From: Bacillus sp. CGMCC 1.16541
GTDB taxonomy: Bacteria > Bacillota > Bacilli > Bacillales > Bacillaceae_H
NCBI RefSeq assembly: GCF_003184905.1
Contig: NZ_QFRU01000008.1
Span: forward strand, 124,001 to 188,000
Reading direction: 5' to 3'
Length of the DNA: 64,000 bases
In this document: positions 25,406 to 33,165 of the stretch, in pieces
Layout of the letters: each line of letters opens with the position of its first letter
Numbering within the stretch: position 1 is the first letter of the stretch
Notes under the pieces: generated by a model
Told to the model about the DNA's origin: nothing
The model's database searches: none
The model's input: the letters and a program-made list of their open reading frames with translations, nothing else
Position numbers and translations under genes: made by a program

Positions 25406-26794
25406 ATGGAAGCTTTAAACATTGACCAAGAACGACGCACTACAAAAAAACAAACGCAAACTTCTCTTTATCAGTCAGTTTGGCGCTGGCATTTTTACGC
25501 TGGTATCATATTTGCACCGTTTCTGATCATTTTAGCATTTAGCGGTGCGGTGTATCTGTTTAAACCACAAATCGAAGCAACGATGTACAAAGATTTATAT
25601 TACGTAGACGAAGTGAAAACAACCATTCACTCTCCATCTAATCAAGTCGCAAATGTAAAGGCAGTATATCCAGAAGCTGTCGTGATGGCGTTGAAAGCAT
25701 ACGATGATCCAACGCGTACGACGGAAATAAGTATTTTAAATCAAGGAGAAATGATGTCAACATACGTCAATCCTTATAATGGTGAAGTCGTTGGCTCTTT
25801 GAAAAATAATGAAAAGTTCACAGAAATCTTTAAAAAGCTTCATAGCGAGCTACTCATTGGCGGAACGTTTGCCAATCGCTTAGTTGAATTAGCAGCATGC
25901 TGGGCAGTTATTTTAGTCGTGACAGGCCTATACATTTGGTTTCCTCGAACTAAAGCATCCATATGGGGAACGATTTTGCCAAGATTAAACGTAAAAAGCC
26001 GTACATTTTGGCGTGACATGCATGCGGTTCCTGCATTTTGGCTTTCGTTATCGATTTTAGTATTGATAGCAACAGGACTTCCGTGGTCAGGTGTTATGGG
26101 AGAACAGATCAATAAAATCGCTACCTCAACAAACACAGGATATCCTGCATTTGCATTTAGTTTTGGAGAAAAGCCAGAGTCTGTTATAAAAGCAAAAGAT
26201 GTCGCAGAAGATGTACCATGGGCTTCAGAGAACGTGCCTGTTCCTGCATCAAGCACAAATGGATACGTACCAATTTCATTAGAAGATGTTACGCACATTG
26301 CTGAAACAAATCGCATTAAAAAGCCTTATACCATTTCCATGCCTCAAGGTGAAACAGGTGTATATACCATCGCTACATCACACACACGTCCTGGAGAAAA
26401 TGCCACGTTGCACGTCGATCAATATTCTGGTTCAATTTTAACGGATGTACGATTTGGTGATTACGGCATCACAGCAAAAGCCATTACTATAGGGATTGCC
26501 TTGCATGAAGGTCGCTTATTTGGCCTTGCTAATCAGATTGTTGGACTTCTAGTTTGTATCGGACTTATTTTTATTACGGTTAGCTCCTTTTTCATGTGGC
26601 GAAAACGCAAACCGAATGGAAAAATAGGGGCTCCACCTAAAGCAAAAGATAAAACAGCTACAAAAGTAGTCTTTTTCATTATGATTGGGATGGGAATTGT
26701 AATGCCACTCGTTGGTCTATCCATTGTGATGGTCTTTTTGCTTGACCGTTATATCCTTCGCAATATTACACCTATTAACACGTGGCTACATTAA
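25406..26794 (+). CDS. PepSY-associated transmembrane protein (PiuB-like)
   Basis: This 462-residue membrane protein has four transmembrane helices and two PepSY-type extracytoplasmic modules, the standard PepSY_TM layout. The WRWHFYAGIIFAPF motif opens the first helix, FWRDMHAVPAFWLSLSIL the third, and GIALHEGRLFGLANQIVGL the fourth pair; the conserved histidines suit haem or metal-linked electron transfer. Relatives accompany iron-siderophore uptake or act as iron-dependent reductases; the role here is inferred. AAAGGAGACAGC precedes the ATG. Confidence 0.85.
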   Translation: MEALNIDQERRTTKKQTQTSLYQSVWRWHFYAGIIFAPFLIILAFSGAVYLFKPQIEATMYKDLYYVDEVKTTIHSPSNQVANVKAVYPEAVVMALKAYDDPTRTTEISILNQGEMMSTYVNPYNGEVVGSLKNNEKFTEIFKKLHSELLIGGTFANRLVELAACWAVILVVTGLYIWFPRTKASIWGTILPRLNVKSRTFWRDMHAVPAFWLSLSILVLIATGLPWSGVMGEQINKIATSTNTGYPAFAFSFGEKPESVIKAKDVAEDVPWASENVPVPASSTNGYVPISLEDVTHIAETNRIKKPYTISMPQGETGVYTIATSHTRPGENATLHVDQYSGSILTDVRFGDYGITAKAITIGIALHEGRLFGLANQIVGLLVCIGLIFITVSSFFMWRKRKPNGKIGAPPKAKDKTATKVVFFIMIGMGIVMPLVGLSIVMVFLLDRYILRNITPINTWLH

Positions 26795-26975
26795 CGATAG
26801 AAAGTCGGTGAATAAACTTTATTATTTTAGAGTGAACTAATAATTTTTTTACTCCCACATAAAGCGAAACTTTTCAAGCACAGAATCGTATGTATAGAAA
26901 GCAGACACTTACCTACGACATCTAAGACTAACCGCTGCTTCTATATATGAGTACACGTCAAGGAGGTCTCCTATT

Positions 26976-27188
26976 ATGAACCTTGTTTTAGTATTGTCTA
27001 TTCTACTCGCCTCAGGATGTGCCATTGTCGCAACTGTTGTTTTACAAGACAAAGGATTACGAAATTTCTTTCATCATCGTAAAGGCATCAATCAGGTCTC
27101 TTTGATGGTAACCTGTCCAAAGTGTGGACTTGAAAATAAAAGACAACGAATGAGCCAAATATGCAAAAAATGTTATTCGTCATTTTAA
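26976..27188 (+). CDS. Membrane-anchored zinc-ribbon small protein
   Basis: The 70-residue protein has an N-terminal hydrophobic helix (LVLVLSILLASGCAIVATVV), a basic linker, and a C-terminal zinc ribbon made of CPKCG and CKKC, 13 residues apart. AAGGAGG lies ahead of the ATG. The ribbon would face the cytoplasm if the helix is a reverse anchor. Function unknown. Confidence 0.65.
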   Translation: MNLVLVLSILLASGCAIVATVVLQDKGLRNFFHHRKGINQVSLMVTCPKCGLENKRQRMSQICKKCYSSF

Positions 27189-27300
27189 TTACACATCACT
27201 AAAGCACTTATTTTATTAACATCTTCTAAAATAAAACGCAGTCTAGCCCCGAACCGTCATAGTTTGGATACACTTAATTGAATTAAAGGGGAGGATAACT

Positions 27301-27489
27301 CTGGGTAAAGGATTTTTTTATCCCATTCTTCAAGTTATAAGTATAGTTGGTATTTTAATTTTCACCTATTATTTTGTTTGGGATGAGCAATTGGTTAAAT
27401 TTGTGACATTTACTGTTATAGTATTAGCAATACCACTTCTGGGCTATTATTTAAATAAAAAATTTAAACGAGACAATAAAAAGATATAA
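27301..27489 (+). CDS. 62-residue two-helix membrane protein, apparent CTG start
   Basis: A strong AAAGGGGAGG site is followed, seven bases on, by CTG at 27301. The frame then runs 62 codons through two hydrophobic segments (PILQVISIVGILIFTYYFV; FTVIVLAIPLLGYYL) to a basic tail (KKFKRDNKKI) and TAA. No ATG, GTG or TTG stands at the right distance. Either CTG is used, which is rare in bacilli, or a normal ATG has mutated by one base. The long perfect hairpin after it supports a real transcript. Confidence 0.5.
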   Translation: MGKGFFYPILQVISIVGILIFTYYFVWDEQLVKFVTFTVIVLAIPLLGYYLNKKFKRDNKKI

Positions 27490-27491
27490 AG

Positions 27492-27538
27492 ATAAAGCAG
27501 TGACTTGTGTTTGCCCTAAACACAAGTCACTACTTTAT
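27492..27538 (+). terminator. Long perfect hairpin after the small membrane gene
   Basis: AGTGACTTGTGTTT pairs with AAACACAAGTCACT around GCCCT. The stem extends outward with ATAAAG / CTTTAT after one mismatch. The T tail is weak. Confidence 0.6.
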
Positions 27539-27680
27539 CTCGTTAACGCTGGTGAACTGAAATCAAATAATGACGTCATTTTAGAGGTAATCAATTTGCG
27601 AATTTTTATTATTTTATTTGAACAAAAAGGTTAAGGATACATCTTTATTGTAAAAAATCAAAACCCTCACCTTTGCAATC

Positions 27681-28751
27681 TCACTCCATAATACCAGCCT
27701 GGATAATTTTTACAGATACAGAGACTTTAATAGGTAGTTCTTTGTATTGGCTTTTCCATGACGATTCTGTAAAAATTCCCTTTTGCCTTGCTTTATCACC
27801 AATACCTAACGGATCGACATTTAGAGCTTTAAATTTGTTTAGTAATGCTTCTGCTTGTTTAGTTATTTCTTTTTCTGTTGCCTCTTCAATAATTCGAATG
27901 TTTTTCTTTTTCGTTAAATCAAGACCGCCACTTTCTGCTACACGTCCATCTAAATCGATCGTAAACTTTGCTTCGTACTTTCCTCCACGTTTTCGAATTT
28001 CATAGTCAGAATCAGAATCTAAATTTTGAATACTAACATATCGGCCCTTCCATTTCGTTTCAAGCTGCCCTTGACGAATATCTTCAGATAATATTTTAAA
28101 GATATACGAATCTTTTAACGAAATCTTATCGACGTATTTATCACCGTTAAATAAAGCAATGCCTTGAACATGAATTTGATCCTTTACTTTTTTTATAATG
28201 GGCATAAATGGATCATATCCTTTTGACTCATATTGAAATAAAAAGCGGTGTAAATCAACTTTCGGGATGGTTCGATCCATATTTTGGTCGACAATGTCCG
28301 TGATGTACTGTGGAGCAGACTCCCCTTCTAAATAGTCTGAATTTAATATTTCGTATGCACTACCTTCTGAAACAACAAGAAAGATATCACGCCCAATGTT
28401 TGGATCTCGTTGAAAGTTATCAACGATGTTTATCACGCCACCTTTGGCTAATTCCCGATTAAAAATCAGAAGACCGACACGTCCAATTTCAATAGGTTTT
28501 GAAGAGCGACTTTGTAGCTTTTGACGAATTTGTTTATTCGTATGACCAACAGCTGAAAACACAATGTTTCGAGGCATATCTCCTTCTACAGGAGGAATAT
28601 AAGCAGAACCTGCTGTACCACGAAACCCTCCCTCTGCAAGGTCATACCCTGCTGCTTGAACAATTTGAATTTCTTCTATAATTTTATTTGACGGTACACA
28701 TCCAGTGATGAAAATAAAGCTAAGGACAATCAATGCTTTTAACTTTTTCAA
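27681..28751 (-). CDS. GerC-type germinant receptor lipoprotein
   Basis: The 356-residue Ger(x)C-family lipoprotein is the C subunit of a spore germinant receptor. The signal (LKKLKALIVLSFIFITGC) ends in the lipobox cysteine. Family blocks follow: RNIVFSAVGHTNKQIRQ, EIGRVGLLIFNRELA and the C-terminal KVSVSVKI. The start is the TTG at 28751, which overlaps the stop of the B-subunit gene (TTGA) and has GGGTGAG upstream. It sits in the spore inner membrane, outer face, with GerA and GerB. Confidence 0.92.
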   Translation of the reverse strand: MKKLKALIVLSFIFITGCVPSNKIIEEIQIVQAAGYDLAEGGFRGTAGSAYIPPVEGDMPRNIVFSAVGHTNKQIRQKLQSRSSKPIEIGRVGLLIFNRELAKGGVINIVDNFQRDPNIGRDIFLVVSEGSAYEILNSDYLEGESAPQYITDIVDQNMDRTIPKVDLHRFLFQYESKGYDPFMPIIKKVKDQIHVQGIALFNGDKYVDKISLKDSYIFKILSEDIRQGQLETKWKGRYVSIQNLDSDSDYEIRKRGGKYEAKFTIDLDGRVAESGGLDLTKKKNIRIIEEATEKEITKQAEALLNKFKALNVDPLGIGDKARQKGIFTESSWKSQYKELPIKVSVSVKIIQAGIME

Positions 28752-29836
28752 CGTTTTCTCACCCTTGTCACAATAAATTGAACGATAAATAAAAACGGAA
28801 TGTAAAAGTAAATCGCATAAAAGCCAGTCTTCGACATCCAATCATTCGCAAGGTCTACTTTTTGACGATCGTTCAAAAAAATAGCTGCGAAAATAATAAG
28901 GACACAGATGACCCTCAAGCTGGTTTTTTGCCTAATCGAAAACAACCGGTGCACACCGCGACTTGCGCACCATAACCCTATACAAATATTCGGCAACACT
29001 ACAAAAAACCAAATGCATATCCCCACATATTCGAATCGTTCAATAAATGACAAATCGACAATTTTCCACAGAGTGAGTGTCGACCAAATGGTTGTTTTTA
29101 ATTGTTCTTGGCTGAAGTAGGCGAATGACACAAAAATGGTTAATAAATAAATAACCATACTAAACAATACGCCAAACTGCGCCCATTTCTCTGATTTTGG
29201 CGCATCTTTTACAAAAGGATAAAACATAAATAATACTTCAAATCCTAAATAGTTTAGCGTCATCGCTTTTGTTGCTTCATATAACTGAGGAAAGGTAATA
29301 TCAAATAGCGGAAGTAAGTTACCTACGTTTCCTTCTTTGATGGGAAAATATTTCACTAACAAAAGTGGGAACCCATAAATGACACCTAAAAAACTAATTC
29401 CTGTGACAACTCTAAATCCTCCAACGGTATAGTAATAAGCAATAAGGACAATGAGGACAATAAACACCCACGCATACACATCTGAAAATACCCACACATT
29501 AATAACTTCAACGTACGTTCGCAAAATAACGAGGACGAGCGCTGTATAATAGATCACAAATATAAAGCTAAGCGTTCCGCCAATCCACTTTCCAAATAAA
29601 TCATGTTGAATAGCGACGATATCGTTATTTCCTTTATTTAAAATCCGATAAGAAATCCAGATTAAAATGAGAATGGATAATCCTGACGTGATAACGGCCA
29701 TCCATGCACTATGTCCAGCTGATTTTGCGATATAACGTTCAAATCCTAAAATCCCAACTCCGACTTGCATCGTGTGAATTAAATAAAACACTAAATACGG
29801 AGAAATTTGACGATCTTTTTTTGGTAGTGGATACAT
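28748..29836 (-). CDS. GerB-type germinant receptor permease
   Basis: The 362-residue, ten-helix protein belongs to the GerAB/APC-like spore germination permease family, which binds the germinant. It begins PLPKKDRQISPYLVFYLIHT, a family-typical opening, and contains LNYLGFEVLFMFYPFV in helix 6. It lies between the A and C subunit genes, 15 bases from the A gene. Which germinant it senses cannot be told from sequence. Confidence 0.92.
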   Translation of the reverse strand: MYPLPKKDRQISPYLVFYLIHTMQVGVGILGFERYIAKSAGHSAWMAVITSGLSILILIWISYRILNKGNNDIVAIQHDLFGKWIGGTLSFIFVIYYTALVLVILRTYVEVINVWVFSDVYAWVFIVLIVLIAYYYTVGGFRVVTGISFLGVIYGFPLLLVKYFPIKEGNVGNLLPLFDITFPQLYEATKAMTLNYLGFEVLFMFYPFVKDAPKSEKWAQFGVLFSMVIYLLTIFVSFAYFSQEQLKTTIWSTLTLWKIVDLSFIERFEYVGICIWFFVVLPNICIGLWCASRGVHRLFSIRQKTSLRVICVLIIFAAIFLNDRQKVDLANDWMSKTGFYAIYFYIPFLFIVQFIVTRVRKR

Positions 29837-29851
29837 GAACAGCCCTCCTTT

Positions 29852-31411
29852 TTAATCTTCGATGTCATGATCTCTCCATTTGTGAGACTTAAGATTAAAA
29901 CGTTTAGAAACGTCCGACCTTAATTGAGTTGGTCGGTTTTTTTGCAAGTAATTCGGCAATCTAAATAGAGAATCTTTTAAGTCAACAAGTCGCAGTGGAT
30001 ACACCGGTGCAATATACGGACGCCCTAGCGACGTTAGTTTTAAAATATGTCCAATAAATAACGCAAAACAAAATGTCACACCCACTAATCCCCACAATTG
30101 TGCAAACAATAAAAACGGAAAGCGAATTAAACGAATGACGTTACCCATTTGATAAACAGGAGTTGTAAATGATGCAAGGGCTGCAAGGGCTACAAGAATA
30201 AGTAATACGTTACTCGTCAAACCAGCTTGAACCGCTGCTGTTCCAATTACGATACCACCCACGATACCAATTGTCTGACCAATCTTTGTCGGTAATCGTG
30301 CTCCTGCCTCTCTTAATAATTCAATCGTTAATTCTAAAATACACGCTTCAATAATAGGAGGAAACGGAATCCCACTACGTGAAGCAATAAGTGGACTTAA
30401 TAAGTTTTGTGGAATCATTTCATAATGGTACGTCAATACTGCAACATAAAGCGGAGTTGAAATCACCGAGAAGAAAACGGCAAATAAACGAATAAGACGA
30501 AAAGCAGACGCAAAATGCCATGGTAAATAGTAATCTTCAAAAGCAGAGAAAAATTCTTCTAACGGTGTTGGACCTGTTAATACGTGCGGAGAACCATCGA
30601 CAATAAGAGCAATCTTTCCTTCGGTTAAAACACCTACTACACGATCAGGACGCTCCGTATCAATCATTTGTGGAAATGGCGAACTACTATTATCGGAAAT
30701 AAGCTGTGCTAGTATCGAACTATCAATGACTTTATCGTAGTCAAAATCTTCAATGCGTTGCATTACTGTATTTACATTTTCTTCGTTCGCAATTTTATCC
30801 ATATACACAATGGCTACACGTGTTTTTGTTAATCTTCCCACCTTTAATTCTTGGACAATTAACTCGGGAACTGGAAGCCTTTTTCGCACAAGGTTTAAGT
30901 TCGCATCGATTGATTCTACAAATGCCTCTTTTGGCCCTACTACGCTATATTCAACTTCAGGTAATGAAACTGCTCGCTTTTCAATGGATACAGCCGGAAC
31001 TGTAAGTACCTCTTTTAAATTCCCTTTCGTTTGAATTAGAACAGCGCCTGACATAACGGCTTCACTTATTTTCTCAACGTCCTTCACAACTTGAGTACCA
31101 TCAATAGGCAATACACATTGTAAACCAAATAACGTACCTACTCGTTTTTCACCGTTCACGTAAGGCAAGATATATCTGTGTAAAACATCTGGATCAACCA
31201 TACTTTTATAATAATGAATGTAGTAACCACTTTCTTCCGAATACCGAAACGATACAAAATCAGCTGACTTTTTACATAGTTGAAGAAATTCATCTAGCTG
31301 ACGATCTTCAGGAGTTAGCGCATCTGTTTGGCTATTTGTCTTTTGTTCGGTTTGTTGGTCACTATTTTGTTTCTTTTTTTCACGTTTACGATGAATTTTA
31401 AAACCATCCAA
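29852..31411 (-). CDS. GerA-type germinant receptor subunit
   Basis: The 519-residue A subunit has a charged N-terminal region (residues about 1-40), a soluble domain, then four to six membrane helices (HYEMIPQNLLSPLIASRSG; PFPPIIEACILELTIELLRE) and a basic C-terminus. The pattern FPPIIEACILELTIELLREA is a GerA family signature. The TTG start at 31411 follows AGGAGG. The operon order A-B-C is the standard tricistronic receptor. It should be expressed in the forespore from a sigma-G promoter; I could not fix one with confidence. Confidence 0.93.
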   Translation of the reverse strand: MDGFKIHRKREKKKQNSDQQTEQKTNSQTDALTPEDRQLDEFLQLCKKSADFVSFRYSEESGYYIHYYKSMVDPDVLHRYILPYVNGEKRVGTLFGLQCVLPIDGTQVVKDVEKISEAVMSGAVLIQTKGNLKEVLTVPAVSIEKRAVSLPEVEYSVVGPKEAFVESIDANLNLVRKRLPVPELIVQELKVGRLTKTRVAIVYMDKIANEENVNTVMQRIEDFDYDKVIDSSILAQLISDNSSSPFPQMIDTERPDRVVGVLTEGKIALIVDGSPHVLTGPTPLEEFFSAFEDYYLPWHFASAFRLIRLFAVFFSVISTPLYVAVLTYHYEMIPQNLLSPLIASRSGIPFPPIIEACILELTIELLREAGARLPTKIGQTIGIVGGIVIGTAAVQAGLTSNVLLILVALAALASFTTPVYQMGNVIRLIRFPFLLFAQLWGLVGVTFCFALFIGHILKLTSLGRPYIAPVYPLRLVDLKDSLFRLPNYLQKNRPTQLRSDVSKRFNLKSHKWRDHDIED

Positions 31412-31494
31412 ATGACATACCTCCTACCTGATTTTTGTTATTCTTACCTTTTCCTATTTTTAGTATTTAATGATAACTTCACTAAAAATTTACA

Positions 31495-31525
31495 TAAAAA
31501 AGCTACCGACATTTGTCAGTAGCTT
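31495..31525 (-). terminator. Terminator of the CPBP gene
   Basis: AAGCTAC pairs with GTAGCTT, with additional TGACAAATGTCGG inner pairing. On the minus strand it ends in six T residues. It also separates this unit from the gerA promoter region. Confidence 0.75.
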
Positions 31526-31550
31526 ACACTCATCAATCACTTCTACTTTT

Positions 31551-32276
31551 TTAGTAAAATAATGGTATGAAGATGAGTTGCATCGATATATGTGTCATTG
31601 CATGGGCGATAATCGCGTACTGCAAACCATGTTTCCAATACAAATAACCAAATGCGATTCCGCCCACTCCATTTAGTAATAAAGCCCGAACAATTACAAC
31701 GGTTGTCAGTTCGCCAAAAATAGCTACATTTGCTCCAAAGTGACCAATTCCAAATAAAATACTTGTAAAAAGAATGGCAAACCAATAATAACCGCTCTGA
31801 ATATTTGTTTGTTTTTTCACTTTCACGACAATGTAGATAACAAGCGTCATTAAAAACAAACGCAGCATTACTTCTTCCACAACACCGCCGTAAAATATCC
31901 CCATCAACAGACCGATAAATGAAAAAGCAGGTTCATTTTCTGTCAGTTGCGGAAGAAACGAACGAAAAATAAAATAATCACTACCTATAATAATAAGTCC
32001 AATTAGCACACCTAACGCTACCGCTAATGCAAATCCTTTTTGTTCATTCTCACTTTTACGTAGCATCAAATCTGTTCTTTTCATCAACTTTAAGCCAATT
32101 AAGCTTAAAACAAACGTGATGACACCGACTTGAATCGTACTAGCAAGTACCACAAGGTTCTCTTGCCCTTTAGGAACAACTTCTTTTAACGTCTCTAGCT
32201 GTGCGAATGTTAAAAAGAATCCACCAAGTAACCCAAACACACTAAACATAAGTGCTTTCTTTACATCTGTTTTCAT
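31551..32276 (-). CDS. CPBP-family intramembrane metalloprotease
   Basis: The 241-residue, roughly eight-helix protein carries the CPBP/Rce1 catalytic motifs: EEVMLRLFL (EExxxR), FGIGHFGANV (FxxxH) and a final His in HAMTHISMQ. Bacterial members process or protect against peptides, or act with regulators. The HTH gene just upstream shares an operator-like element with it, so the two probably form one regulon. Confidence 0.87.
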   Translation of the reverse strand: MKTDVKKALMFSVFGLLGGFFLTFAQLETLKEVVPKGQENLVVLASTIQVGVITFVLSLIGLKLMKRTDLMLRKSENEQKGFALAVALGVLIGLIIIGSDYFIFRSFLPQLTENEPAFSFIGLLMGIFYGGVVEEVMLRLFLMTLVIYIVVKVKKQTNIQSGYYWFAILFTSILFGIGHFGANVAIFGELTTVVIVRALLLNGVGGIAFGYLYWKHGLQYAIIAHAMTHISMQLIFIPLFY

Positions 32277-32303
32277 CTGACTCCCCCTAGTTTCACTTTT
32301 TGT

Positions 32304-32330
32304 ATTAATTCATTTTTTGGTACCATTAAT
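32304..32330. promoter_or_regulatory. Operator-like element before the CPBP gene
   Basis: Two ATTAAT half-elements (32304-32309 and 32325-32330) flank a TTTTTTGGTACC core. The same ATTAAT/TTTTTGGT arrangement recurs at 32899-32922 upstream of the HTH gene. Confidence 0.5.
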
Positions 32331-32348
32331 TCAAAAAAAGAGCATGCC

Positions 32349-32879
32349 TCATTTCGGCATTACGATAGTCGTAAATGCTCTTCCTTTTGCATCAGGTGAA
32401 GGCTGTTTTGTCATATAGTTCATGACCACTTCGCTTAACTCCATTCCTAATTGCTGCATCTCTTCGTCATTCAGTTGCAACATCACTTGACGATAACCAA
32501 CACCATCTTTTTCTAAAGATACGTTCTCACGTTCTAAATATGCATGAAAATCTTTGTACAATGTAAAAAGAAAAGTAAAAAACAAATGAAGGTGCTCTTC
32601 TTTTCCGTACGATTGAAATTCCTCAGGCGATACGTTCATGGAAGCCATATCAAGTTGATAAAACTTTTCAACCGTTCCTCTTACTGGCTGCTCTCTGACG
32701 ACTTTAATCATTTCAGCTTCATGTAAAATACCGATTTGACGATAAATGCTCGTACGTGGAGTGTCTTTAATCAACTCCGACAACTCTTGAGGAGATCGCT
32801 CTTTGCCATCAAGTAAAAATTGAACGATACGCATTCGAACAGGATGCAACAGGACTTCCATCTTTTTTAATTCATCCAT
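32349..32879 (-). CDS. Winged-helix transcriptional regulator (ArsR-like)
   Basis: The 176-residue protein has an N-terminal winged helix (residues about 5-75). LLHPVRMRIVQFLLDGKERS leads into the recognition helix TPRTSIYRQIGILHEAEMI and the wing EQPVRGTVEKFYQL. The C-terminal helical domain should bind a ligand or dimerise. It is followed by the CPBP protease 72 bases downstream, with a shared operator-like motif before each. Autoregulation is likely. Confidence 0.82.
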   Translation of the reverse strand: MDELKKMEVLLHPVRMRIVQFLLDGKERSPQELSELIKDTPRTSIYRQIGILHEAEMIKVVREQPVRGTVEKFYQLDMASMNVSPEEFQSYGKEEHLHLFFTFLFTLYKDFHAYLERENVSLEKDGVGYRQVMLQLNDEEMQQLGMELSEVVMNYMTKQPSPDAKGRAFTTIVMPK

Positions 32880-32898
32880 TCAGTTTCTCCTTTTTATC

Positions 32899-32946
32899 AT
32901 TAATTTTATTTTTGGTATTAATACAAATAATAGTATTATAAATCAA
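32899..32946 (-). promoter_or_regulatory. Promoter and overlapping operator of the HTH gene
   Basis: On the minus strand TTGATT (32946-32941) and TATTAA (32923-32918) are 17 bases apart. The ATTAAT / TTTTTGGT element (32899-32922) covers the -10 region and the start site, as expected for autorepression. Confidence 0.5.
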
Positions 32947-33092
32947 GTGGAAAGTAAACACCTTTTACATGATTTGATAACAAAAAGGACTTTATACAAA
33001 ATTGAAAATAAAAAGGCCCTTTCCTCATTGAGCCAAACTCTTCACGCTGTCTCATATATAAGCGTGCTCAGAAGATAGACGGTATACAAACA

Positions 33093-33132
33093 ACACCCCT
33101 TGCCTCTCTATCTATCGTGGGCAAAGGGGTGT
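33093..33132 (-). terminator. Hairpin after the trimodular glycosyltransferase
   Basis: CACCCCTTGCC pairs with GGCAAAGGGGTG, with a one-base bulge and a 17-base loop. There is no long T run on the minus strand. Confidence 0.5.
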
Positions 33133-33165
33133 GATGGACTCTTGGTTTAGCTCTCTTGTCTGTAG

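Noticed and set aside
29852-31550. Sigma-G promoter for the germination operon
   Set aside because: CATTAAA and AATACTA elements exist upstream of gerA but no -35 partner stands at the right distance, so it was not annotated.
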